This document shows, in pieces, positions 1 to 4,993 of a stretch of 6,841 nt of DNA. Numbering within the stretch: the stretch's first letter is position 1; every line of letters starts with the position of its first letter. The DNA lies in the NCBI GenBank assembly GCA_003242515.1, contig QGUS01000091.1, positions 1 to 6,841 on the forward strand, in the 5' to 3' direction. The DNA is from Actinomycetota bacterium (GTDB lineage: Bacteria > Actinomycetota > Acidimicrobiia > Spongiisociales > ZC4RG35). A program made the translations under genes and the position numbers. Below the pieces are notes generated by a model. That model was not told the origin of the DNA and did not search any database. It worked only from the letters and a program-made list of their open reading frames with translations.

Positions 1-55
1 GCAACCACCAATATCTCACTTTTCTTTTCTTGGGCCGCTGTAGGTTTTTTTAAAG
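1..55. other. AT-rich non-homologous tail at the left edge
   Basis: These 55 bases are about 40% GC, against roughly two-thirds or more elsewhere, and carry a run of seven T, pyrimidine-rich tracts and no codon pattern like the neighbours. Reading leuS from the right, the protein matches the family up to the Met-Gln-Arg-Asn motif and then becomes a lysine-rich 13-residue tail ending at a stop at 16-18. The family normally continues with Trp-Ile-Gly-Arg. The break falls at about 55/56, inside the expected Trp codon. Possible explanations are a chimeric contig end, a sequencing artefact or a real insertion. I recognise no transposon end here. Confidence 0.7.
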
Positions 56-717
56 CAGTTGCGCTGCATGGTCTTGACCCGCTCGGGCCAGTGCTCCAGC
101 ATCTCGATGTCGGCCAGCAGACGCTCGGCGTAGTCGGTGATCCGGAAGAACCACTGGGACAGGTTGCGGCGCACCACCGGGGTGCCGCAACGCTCACAGG
201 CGCCGTCGACCACCTGCTCGTTGGCCAGGACCGTCTGGTCCTTGGGGCACCAGTTGACCGGGGCTTCCTTCTTGTAGGCCAGACCCCGCTTGAACAGCTC
301 GATGAACAGCCACTGGTCCCACTTGTAGAACTCGGGGAAGTGGGAGGCGATCTCCCGGCTCCAGTCGTACATGGCACCCAGCTGCTTCATCTGGGCGGTC
401 ATCGTGGCGATCTGCTTCTCGGTGTTGACCCGGGGATGGACGCCGGTGGCGATGGCAGCGTTCTCGGCGGGCAGTCCGAAGCTGTCCCAGCCCATGGGCG
501 ACAGCACGTTGAAGCCCCGCATCGTCTTGTAGCGGGTCAGCAGGTCGCCGTATGTGTAGTTGCGGATGTGGCCCTGATGCAGCGCACCCGACGGGTACGG
601 GTACATGCACAGGTTGTAGAACTTGGGCCGCGACGGGTCCATCTCGACCTGGAAGGTCTTCTGCTCCTCCCAGATCCGCTGCCATTTGGCCTCGATCGCC
701 TTGTGGTCGTACGACAT
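16..717 (-). CDS. leuS: Leucyl-tRNA synthetase, N-terminal part only (truncated)
   Basis: This class I aminoacyl-tRNA synthetase charges tRNA-Leu with leucine in the cytoplasm. From the ATG at 717 (product begins MSYDHKAIEAKW) about 220 residues match the family. The HIGH signature is His47-Gln-Gly-His50 after a Tyr-Pro-Ser-Gly stretch. The Pro-Met-Gly-Trp-Asp-Ser-Phe-Gly-Leu-Pro-Ala-Glu-Asn block lies at 74-86, and a zinc-binding region has Cys157, Cys174 and Cys177. Homology ends after Asn220 at base 58, and the frame then reads 13 unrelated residues to a stop at 16-18. The editing domain, KMSKS loop and anticodon-binding domain of the usual 800-plus-residue enzyme are absent, so this product could not work as written. 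An in-frame extension upstream to 825 overlaps the divergent dehydrogenase and is rejected. No clear Shine-Dalgarno precedes 717, which suggests a leaderless or short-leader transcript. The identity is certain; the cause of the truncation is not. Confidence 0.93.
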   Translation of the reverse strand: MSYDHKAIEAKWQRIWEEQKTFQVEMDPSRPKFYNLCMYPYPSGALHQGHIRNYTYGDLLTRYKTMRGFNVLSPMGWDSFGLPAENAAIATGVHPRVNTEKQIATMTAQMKQLGAMYDWSREIASHFPEFYKWDQWLFIELFKRGLAYKKEAPVNWCPKDQTVLANEQVVDGACERCGTPVVRRNLSQWFFRITDYAERLLADIEMLEHWPERVKTMQRNCFKKTYSGPRKEK

Positions 718-778
718 CGGGCATGGAAGGGTACCCGGCCCTGGCAAGATGGCGGCCGAACCGACAGGAGGGACCGAC
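718..778. promoter_or_regulatory. Divergent intergenic region between leuS and the dehydrogenase
   Basis: This 61-bp spacer must hold the start signals for both divergent genes. It contains the palindrome GGGTACCC at 729-736. On the minus strand TACCCT (733 to 728) fits a TAnnnT -10 box that would give leuS a leader of only a few bases. On the plus strand CAAGAT at 745-750 is a weak -10 candidate. AGGAGG at 766-771 is a strong ribosome binding site seven bases before the dehydrogenase ATG. No convincing -35 boxes are visible, so the promoter assignments are tentative. Confidence 0.35.
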
Positions 779-1627
779 ATGACACGAGTGGGAGTCATCG
801 GTGGCGGCCTGATGGGCTCCGGCATCGCCGAGGTCTGCGCCCGCGCCGGTCACGACGTCGTGGTCCACGAGATCAGCCTGGAGACGGCCGAGGCCGCCCT
901 GGGCCGGATCCACAAGTCGCTGGACCGGGGCGTGGAGCGGGGCAAGATCACCGCGGAGGAGGCCGAGGCCGCCAAGCAGCGGATCACCGTCGCCACCGAC
1001 ATCTCCGCCCAGGCGGACCGTCAGATCGTCATCGAGGCGGCGACGGAGAACGAGGAGGTCAAGAAGGCCCTGTTCGCCGACCTGGATCGCGTCGTCGCCG
1101 ACCCGGACGCCATCCTCGCCTCGAACACGTCGTCGATCCCGATCACCAGGCTGGCGGCGGTCACCGGGAGACCGTCCCGGGTGATCGGCCTGCACTTCTT
1201 CAATCCAGTGCCGGTGATGGCACTGGTGGAGCTGATCACGACCGTCTCCACCGACCCCGCCGTGGCCGACCAGGCACAGGCGTTCGCCGAAGGGCTCGGC
1301 AAGACCGTGATACGGGCCAAGGACCGGGCCGGGTTCATCGTGAACATGCTCCTGATCCCCTACATGCTGGCGGGGATCCGGATGCTCGAGGCGGGCTTCG
1401 CCACCCGCGAGGACATCGACGCGGGCATGCGGCTCGGCGCCAACCACCCGATGGGTCCGCTGGAACTGACCGACTTCGTGGGACTGGACACCACCAAGTA
1501 CGTCGCCGACGTCCTCTACGAGGAGTACAAGGAGCCGCTCTACGCCGCTCCCCCGCTCCTCTCCCGGATGGTCGAGGCCGGCTGGCTGGGCCGGAAGACC
1601 GGCAGGGGCTTCTACGAGTACGAGTGA
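779..1627 (+). CDS. 3-hydroxyacyl-CoA (3-hydroxybutyryl-CoA) dehydrogenase
   Basis: This is a 282-residue NAD-dependent dehydrogenase of the HAD / FadB2-PaaH-Hbd type. It interconverts 3-hydroxyacyl-CoA and 3-ketoacyl-CoA in fatty-acid or butyrate-type metabolism in the cytoplasm. The N-terminal Rossmann fold begins Gly-Val-Ile-Gly-Gly-Gly-Leu-Met-Gly-Ser-Gly (5-15). The Ile-Glu-Ala-Ala-Thr-Glu-Asn segment is at 85-91 and Ser-Asn-Thr-Ser-Ser at 115-119. The catalytic pair is most likely His139 (Gly-Leu-His-Phe-Phe-Asn-Pro) with Glu151, and Asn189 in Gly-Phe-Ile-Val-Asn fits the conserved active-site Asn. The helical C-terminal dimerisation domain is complete and ends Gly-Arg-Gly-Phe-Tyr-Glu-Tyr. 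Length is normal for the family. The ATG at 779 is chosen because AGGAGG lies seven bases upstream and the Rossmann fold starts there; the longer frame from 623 overlaps leuS. It stands alone, with no thiolase or crotonase in the window, so chain-length preference and pathway are unknown. Confidence 0.95.
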   Translation: MTRVGVIGGGLMGSGIAEVCARAGHDVVVHEISLETAEAALGRIHKSLDRGVERGKITAEEAEAAKQRITVATDISAQADRQIVIEAATENEEVKKALFADLDRVVADPDAILASNTSSIPITRLAAVTGRPSRVIGLHFFNPVPVMALVELITTVSTDPAVADQAQAFAEGLGKTVIRAKDRAGFIVNMLLIPYMLAGIRMLEAGFATREDIDAGMRLGANHPMGPLELTDFVGLDTTKYVADVLYEEYKEPLYAAPPLLSRMVEAGWLGRKTGRGFYEYE

Positions 1628-1635
1628 GCGCGATT

Positions 1636-1658
1636 GGGGGCCGTCAGCGGCGGCCCCC
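1636..1658 (+). terminator. Terminator-like hairpin after the dehydrogenase
   Basis: Eight bases GGGGGCCG (1636-1643) pair perfectly with CGGCCCCC (1651-1658) around a seven-base loop. The stem starts eight bases after the stop codon. The following bases are pyrimidine-rich (TCGTCTC) rather than a clean T run, which is common in high-GC bacteria. Confidence 0.7.
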
Positions 1659-1688
1659 TCGTCTCACGCCGGATAACCTGCGGCCACG

Positions 1689-1709
1689 CGTTCCGAATGT
1701 GACGGAACG
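1689..1709 (+). promoter_or_regulatory. Inverted repeat just upstream of the membrane-protein RBS
   Basis: CGTTCCG (1689-1695) and CGGAACG (1703-1709) form a perfect seven-base inverted repeat separated by seven bases. It abuts the ribosome binding site (GAGGAAG, 1711-1717) of the gene starting at 1721. TAACCT at 1674-1679 fits a -10 pattern, which would place the repeat at or just after the transcript start, where either an operator or a leader hairpin could act. No -35 box is clear. The function is inferred only. Confidence 0.3.
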
Positions 1710-1720
1710 GGAGGAAGACC

Positions 1721-2197
1721 ATGACCGACGACACGACTCGGAACCCCGCTCCGGGCGACGAGGAGCAGACGACTCCCGTGGCCGAGGCCATGGCCGACGC
1801 ACGGGCGGCCCTCAGCCGCAAGGGCTTCTCCTCGCCGACCGGGATGATCGCTCTCGCCGCCCTGCTCCTCATCGGCGTCGAGGTGCTGTTCGGCCTGATC
1901 CTGGCTGCGTACTGGGTCAACGCGGCGATGCTGAGCGTCGCCGTGGCCGTCACCTTCATCTACTACGCGAAGGGGGCGTACGAGCGCATCGCCCACGAGA
2001 ACGCACTGCTCAAGCTGCTGGGCATGGTGATGGCGGTCCAGGCGGCCTTCCACATCCTGGAGGTCATCCGGGTCTCCCGGTCGGTCCCACTGGCATTCGG
2101 GGCCACCGGGACCCTGGGGATCGCCCAGATCCTCGCCCTGCTCTTCGTCGCCGCGGCCGGGGTGCTCGCCTTCCTCGGCGCCTGCGAGATCGAGTAG
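1721..2197 (+). CDS. Four-helix integral membrane protein of unknown function
   Basis: I do not recognise a named family for this 158-residue protein. A polar, acidic N-terminal tail of about 35 residues is followed by four hydrophobic segments at roughly 41-63, 66-84, 95-115 and 132-154. A short charged loop (Lys84 to Glu93) separates helices two and three, and an Arg-rich loop (Arg117 to Ser121) separates helices three and four. The protein ends Gly-Ala-Cys-Glu-Ile-Glu. There is no signal-peptide cleavage motif, no transporter signature and no catalytic motif that I can see, so it is probably an inner-membrane protein with its N-terminus in the cytoplasm. The ATG at 1721 follows GAGGAAG by a few bases. 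It stands between a terminator and the PLP enzyme gene, whose start lies 60 bases after this stop, so the two could share a transcript. Confidence 0.82.
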   Translation: MTDDTTRNPAPGDEEQTTPVAEAMADARAALSRKGFSSPTGMIALAALLLIGVEVLFGLILAAYWVNAAMLSVAVAVTFIYYAKGAYERIAHENALLKLLGMVMAVQAAFHILEVIRVSRSVPLAFGATGTLGIAQILALLFVAAAGVLAFLGACEIE

Positions 2198-2230
2198 CCC
2201 GGCCGACCGTCGCCGGCGTCCCTGGCCGAC

Positions 2231-2250
2231 TACCTTGACGGGGACAGGAG
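2231..2250 (+). promoter_or_regulatory. RBS and weak -10-like box before the GTG start at 2258
   Basis: GGAG at 2247-2250, within ACAGGAG, sits seven bases before GTG 2258 and fixes that start. TACCTT at 2231-2236 fits TAnnnT and could be a -10 box for an independent promoter, but no -35 partner is seen. The preceding 30 bases have no convincing terminator, so read-through from the membrane-protein gene is equally possible. Confidence 0.4.
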
Positions 2251-2257
2251 CAGGCCC

Positions 2258-3925
2258 GTGCTGATCGACAAGATCCGTGAATCGGTGATCGGGGCCGACA
2301 CCGCGGTCGCCACGCCCTTCGGGGTCCGCAGGGTGGTCTACGCCGACTACACGGCGTCCGGCCGCTCGCTCTCCTTCATCGAGGACTACATCCGGGAAGT
2401 GGTCCTCCCGATGTACGCCAACACCCACACCGAGACCTCGGGAACGGGGCTGCAGACCACCCGGTTCCGGGAAGAGGCGCGGGACACGATCCGCCGGTGC
2501 GTCGGGGCGAACCGGGAGGAGCACGCGGTGATCTTCGCCGGGTCGGGATCCACCGGGGCCATCGACCGGCTCATCGGCATCCTGGGCCTGCGCATCCCCG
2601 AGCGTCTGGAGAAGCAGCACGACCTGTCCCGGCACATCCCGCCGGAGCAGCGGCCCGTGATCTTCGTCGGCCCCTACGAGCACCACTCCAACGAGCTGGG
2701 ATGGCGCGAGACCATCGCCGACGTCGTCGAGATCGACCAGGACTCCGACGGCCACATCGACCTGGCTGAGCTGGAGCGGAGGCTCGTCGAGTACGCCGAT
2801 CGGCCGCTGAAGATCGGGAGCTTCTCGGCGGCGTCGAACGTGACCGGGATCCTGTCGGACACCTCCGCCATCTCCACCCTGCTCCACCGCCACGGCGCCC
2901 TGTCGTTCTTCGACTACGCGGCCGCGGCCCCGTACGTGGAGATCGACATGGGCTCCCCGTCCACCCAAGGGCTGGACTACAAGGACGCGATCTTCATCTC
3001 CCCGCACAAGTTCATCGGCGGGCCGGGGACGCCTGGCGTGCTGGTGGTGCGGCGGGAGCTGCTCACCAACGAGGTGCCGGCGGTGCCGGGCGGCGGGACC
3101 GTCGCCTACGTGAGCTGGAGCCACCACGACTACCTGCCTGACCCGGAACACCGGGAGGAAGGCGGAACCCCGGCCATCGTGGAGTCGATCCGGGCCGGGA
3201 TGGTCTTCGCCCTTAAGGAGCGGGTGGGGACCGACCTGATCCGGAAGATGGAGCACGAGTGGATCACCCGGGCGATCGACTCGTGGCTCGCCAACCCGAA
3301 CATCCGCGTCCTCGGCAACCCGGAGGCGGAGCGGCTCTCGATCGTGTCGTTCCTGGTCCGGGCGCCCCGGCACCTGGGCGAGGGCCGGTACCTGCACCAC
3401 AACTTCGTGGTGGCGCTGCTCAACGACCTCTTCGGCATCCAGGCCCGGGGCGGCTGCTCGTGTGCCGGCCCCTATGGCCACCGTCTCCTCGACATCGACC
3501 TGGAGACCAGTCTGAAGTTCGAGAAGGAGATCCTCACCGGCTGCAACCTGATCAAGCCGGGCTGGGTGCGGGTCAACTTCAACTACTTCATCCCGGAGGA
3601 GGAGTTCGACTACATCGTGAAGGCAGTCCACCTGATAGCCGACAAGGGGTGGCGCCTCCTCCCCCTCTACGACTACGACGCGGCGAGCGGCGAGTGGCGG
3701 CACCGTGACGGTCAGCCGGTCCCGCCGCTCACCCTCGGAGGGTTCCTCGAAGAGTCGCCCCGCCAGCGGATGACCGCCCCGATCGAGAGCCTGGCCGACA
3801 CCCTTCGGGAGGCCGCCGGGGTCCTCGACCGGCCCATCCCGACGGCCGGCGAGCCCACACCCCTCGCCCCCGGCTCCGAAGCGCTCCGCTGGTTCCCCCT
3901 CCCCCACGAGGTGCGCGAGGCCTGA
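2258..3925 (+). CDS. Class V aminotransferase / cysteine-desulfurase-like PLP enzyme
   Basis: This 555-residue protein has the fold type I PLP architecture of class V aminotransferases (NifS/SufS relatives). The N-terminus has Tyr-Ala-Asp-Tyr-Thr-Ala-Ser-Gly (28-35), matching the substrate-side loop of desulfurases. Other landmarks are Gly-Ser-Gly-Ser-Thr-Gly (95-100) for phosphate binding, His142-His143-Ser-Asn for ring stacking and Asp219 in Phe-Phe-Asp-Tyr-Ala-Ala for the pyridine nitrogen. Lys251 in Ser-Pro-His-Lys-Phe is the expected Schiff-base lysine. Gly-Gly-Cys-Ser-Cys-Ala-Gly-Pro (398-405) sits where SufS enzymes carry their catalytic Cys, with Cys402 the best match, so a sulfur- or selenium-transfer role is plausible. 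The protein is about 140 residues longer than typical SufS, mostly because of a long C-terminal region after about 450. No suf or isc scaffold genes are nearby, so the substrate is unknown. GTG 2258 is supported by the RBS at 2247-2250. Confidence 0.88.
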   Translation: MLIDKIRESVIGADTAVATPFGVRRVVYADYTASGRSLSFIEDYIREVVLPMYANTHTETSGTGLQTTRFREEARDTIRRCVGANREEHAVIFAGSGSTGAIDRLIGILGLRIPERLEKQHDLSRHIPPEQRPVIFVGPYEHHSNELGWRETIADVVEIDQDSDGHIDLAELERRLVEYADRPLKIGSFSAASNVTGILSDTSAISTLLHRHGALSFFDYAAAAPYVEIDMGSPSTQGLDYKDAIFISPHKFIGGPGTPGVLVVRRELLTNEVPAVPGGGTVAYVSWSHHDYLPDPEHREEGGTPAIVESIRAGMVFALKERVGTDLIRKMEHEWITRAIDSWLANPNIRVLGNPEAERLSIVSFLVRAPRHLGEGRYLHHNFVVALLNDLFGIQARGGCSCAGPYGHRLLDIDLETSLKFEKEILTGCNLIKPGWVRVNFNYFIPEEEFDYIVKAVHLIADKGWRLLPLYDYDAASGEWRHRDGQPVPPLTLGGFLEESPRQRMTAPIESLADTLREAAGVLDRPIPTAGEPTPLAPGSEALRWFPLPHEVREA

Positions 3926-4016
3926 CGCGCCTGAAGCCGGCCGGCCCACCCCGGAACACATCAGGGAGAGAGCGGGCGACCGTCCGGTCCTCCCCGTCCT
4001 GGCCTGGAGGTGTCGT

Positions 4017-4037
4017 CCGGACCGGGGGCCGGTCCGG
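4017..4037 (+). terminator. GC-rich hairpin downstream of the PLP enzyme gene
   Basis: CCGGACCGG (4017-4025) and CCGGTCCGG (4029-4037) form a perfect nine-base stem around a GGG loop, about 90 bases past the stop at 3925. There is no T tract (GTTGGTTCGG follows), so termination is likely but not certain. CCGGTCC also occurs at 3984-3990. The rest of the 188-bp gap (3926-4113) holds the ten-base palindrome GCCGGCCGGC at 3936-3945 and the promoter-like pair at 4052-4080. I see no small gene in it. Confidence 0.45.
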
Positions 4038-4051
4038 TTGGTTCGGGGATC

Positions 4052-4080
4052 TTGTCCCGGCCGGCGCCCGCCCATAGGTT
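4052..4080 (+). promoter_or_regulatory. Candidate promoter for the DUF4262 gene
   Basis: TTGTCC (4052-4057) and TAGGTT (4075-4080) are spaced by exactly 17 bases. They match four of six and three of six positions of the housekeeping sigma consensus, including the key TAnnnT positions. Transcription would start near 4087, giving a leader of under 30 bases before ATG 4114. The position just after the 4017-4037 hairpin fits a separate transcription unit. Confidence 0.4.
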
Positions 4081-4093
4081 CGCCATCGGGGGA

Positions 4094-4111
4094 CGGCTCG
4101 GAGAGGAGCCG
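4094..4111 (+). promoter_or_regulatory. Hairpin overlapping the DUF4262 ribosome binding site
   Basis: CGGCTC (4094-4099) pairs perfectly with GAGCCG (4106-4111) around the loop GGAGAG (4100-4105). The Shine-Dalgarno AGGAG (4104-4108) lies partly in the loop and partly in the 3' arm, five bases before ATG 4114. Folding would hinder ribosome access. The pairing is read directly from the sequence; a regulatory role is inferred. Confidence 0.45.
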
Positions 4112-4113
4112 AC

Positions 4114-4620
4114 ATGGATGCCCGAACGCAGGCCTGGATCGACCAGGACCACGCCAGGATGGTGGCGATCATCCGCCGGCACCGGTGGATGATCCAGTAC
4201 GTGGGAGGCGGGGCATGCGGTGTTCCCGGCTGCGACGCCCACGAGGACCCGGATGTACCGCCCTTCGCCTACACGGTGGGGATGTTCGGACTGGGCCACC
4301 CCGAGTTCCTCGTCTTCGACCTCCCGCCCGACCTGGCGGCCCGTCTCCTGAACCGTCTCGGTGAGCGGGTGCGGTCGAGCGAGAACATGATCCCGGGCCA
4401 GATGCTCGAGATGGACGGCGGGCCGAGGATCGTCTTCGAGGAAGTTCCCAACCCCGGTGAGATCGTCTTCGCCGCCAACCGCTTCTACCAGCGCCCGCCC
4501 GAGCTGTCGGTGCCGGTGCTCCAGGTCACCTACGAGGACTGCGGGGGCCGCTTCCCGTGGGACGACGGCTACGACTCAGCGTGCGGCGTCCAGCCCCGCC
4601 CGGGCCAGTTCCGGGCGTGA
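4114..4620 (+). CDS. DUF4262 domain-containing protein
   Basis: This 168-residue soluble protein carries the DUF4262 pattern. Pro-Phe-Ala-Tyr-Thr-Val-Gly-Met (50-57) is followed by Gly-His-Pro-Glu-Phe-Leu-Val-Phe (61-68), a Leu-Leu-Asn-Arg-Leu helix (78-82), and a C-terminal Asp-Cys-Gly-Gly-Arg-Phe-Pro-Trp-Asp-Asp-Gly-Tyr block (142-153) ending in Gln-Pro. The biochemical function of this family is not established. The protein has no signal peptide or membrane segment and is probably cytoplasmic. A short insertion before the core (31-48) contains Cys35 and Cys40 plus acidic residues and His43; with Cys143 and Cys157 the protein has four cysteines. ATG 4114 is chosen for the AGGAG five bases upstream. 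It appears to be its own unit, preceded by a hairpin and promoter-like boxes and followed by a 91-base gap with two inverted repeats. Confidence 0.85.
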   Translation: MDARTQAWIDQDHARMVAIIRRHRWMIQYVGGGACGVPGCDAHEDPDVPPFAYTVGMFGLGHPEFLVFDLPPDLAARLLNRLGERVRSSENMIPGQMLEMDGGPRIVFEEVPNPGEIVFAANRFYQRPPELSVPVLQVTYEDCGGRFPWDDGYDSACGVQPRPGQFRA

Positions 4621-4623
4621 CCC

Positions 4624-4662
4624 TGTCTGTCAACTCGGCGATCCGGGTACAGAAGACAGACA
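4624..4662 (+). repeat. Eight-base inverted repeat with 23-base spacer
   Basis: TGTCTGTC (4624-4631) and GACAGACA (4655-4662) are perfect inverted copies, starting three bases after the DUF4262 stop. As RNA they could close a larger stem-loop that terminates the upstream gene. As DNA they could be an operator for the lipoprotein gene 50 bases downstream. There is no T tract. The two roles cannot be separated from sequence alone. Confidence 0.4.
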
Positions 4663-4665
4663 TCT

Positions 4666-4680
4666 GCTCCACACAGGAGC
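4666..4680 (+). repeat. Small hairpin in the lipoprotein leader
   Basis: GCTCC (4666-4670) pairs with GGAGC (4676-4680) around ACACA. It lies four bases after the larger inverted repeat and about 16 bases before the ribosome binding site AAAGGAG (4696-4702) of the gene at 4712. It is short and could be incidental. Confidence 0.3.
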
Positions 4681-4711
4681 GTTGCGTAGGAAGAGAAAGG
4701 AGCGACGAACC

Positions 4712-4891
4712 ATGAGGCAGAAGAGGTTGCGCTGGTTTGCGTCGGTCCTGGCACTGGCCGGGGTCCTCGTCCTTGGTGCGTGCTCATCGAACGACGACAC
4801 ACCCGGTAACGGCTCGACGACGACATCGTCGATGTTCGGCGGCAGCACCACGACGCTGCCCGAGACCACATCGTCCACCGCGGGCGGCTGA
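4712..4891 (+). CDS. Small Ser/Thr-rich lipoprotein
   Basis: This 59-residue protein has a classic lipoprotein signal. A basic start (MRQKRLR) is followed by a hydrophobic stretch at 8-22 and the lipobox Leu21-Gly-Ala-Cys24, so Cys24 should be lipidated after cleavage by signal peptidase II and the product anchored on the outside of the membrane. The mature part is only 36 residues, half of them Ser or Thr in short runs such as STTTSS and STTTLPETTSST, with little sign of folded structure. It may be a short surface or cell-wall spacer, possibly glycosylated, but no function is known to me. ATG 4712 is supported by AAAGGAG nine bases upstream and by the signal peptide starting exactly there; a longer in-frame extension to 4457 overlaps the DUF4262 gene and is rejected. 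The gene is monocistronic, because a strong terminator follows 15 bases after the stop. Confidence 0.85.
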   Translation: MRQKRLRWFASVLALAGVLVLGACSSNDDTPGNGSTTTSSMFGGSTTTLPETTSSTAGG

Positions 4892-4905
4892 TCCCGCACG
4901 CGTGC

Positions 4906-4944
4906 AGGGCCGGCGCCGGTGCTCCGGTGCCGGCCCTTCTCGTT
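4906..4944 (+). terminator. Strong intrinsic terminator after the lipoprotein gene
   Basis: A 14-base stem has arms at 4906-4919 (begins AGGGCCGGC) and 4924-4937 (ends GCCGGCCCT). It pairs throughout with one G-U wobble and closes on a four-base TGCT loop. The tail TCTCGTT is T-rich for this genome. It is the most convincing terminator in the window and separates the lipoprotein from the acetyltransferase. Confidence 0.85.
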
Positions 4945-4993
4945 CCCGGGAAAACCCCGCATACGGACCGGCGACACGCACAGAATCGGGAGC

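Noticed and set aside
623..778. N-terminal extension of the dehydrogenase to 623
   Set aside because: It would overlap leuS on the other strand and add 52 residues before the Rossmann fold; the strong AGGAGG serves ATG 779.
718..825. N-terminal extension of LeuS to 825
   Set aside because: It is Pro-rich, non-homologous and overlaps the dehydrogenase; LeuS homology starts at Met 717.
2202..2230. GGCCGAC repeated twice before the PLP enzyme gene
   Set aside because: Seven-base matches are expected by chance here, and no further copies are regularly spaced.
91..2238. Long plus-strand open frame of 715 codons
   Set aside because: It runs antisense to leuS and out of frame through the dehydrogenase and membrane-protein genes; its Arg/Gly/Pro-rich translation is typical of shadow frames in GC-rich DNA.
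3936..3945. Palindrome GCCGGCCGGC as a terminator or operator
   Set aside because: It is a ten-base GC palindrome with no loop; such strings are frequent in DNA of this composition.
1664..4075. Minus-strand open frame of 803 codons
   Set aside because: It is a mirror of the PLP enzyme and membrane-protein genes, which have clear motifs and RBSs. The translation is low-complexity and has no domain signature.
4457..4711. Extension of the lipoprotein frame to 4457
   Set aside because: It overlaps DUF4262 in another frame and would bury the signal peptide inside the protein.
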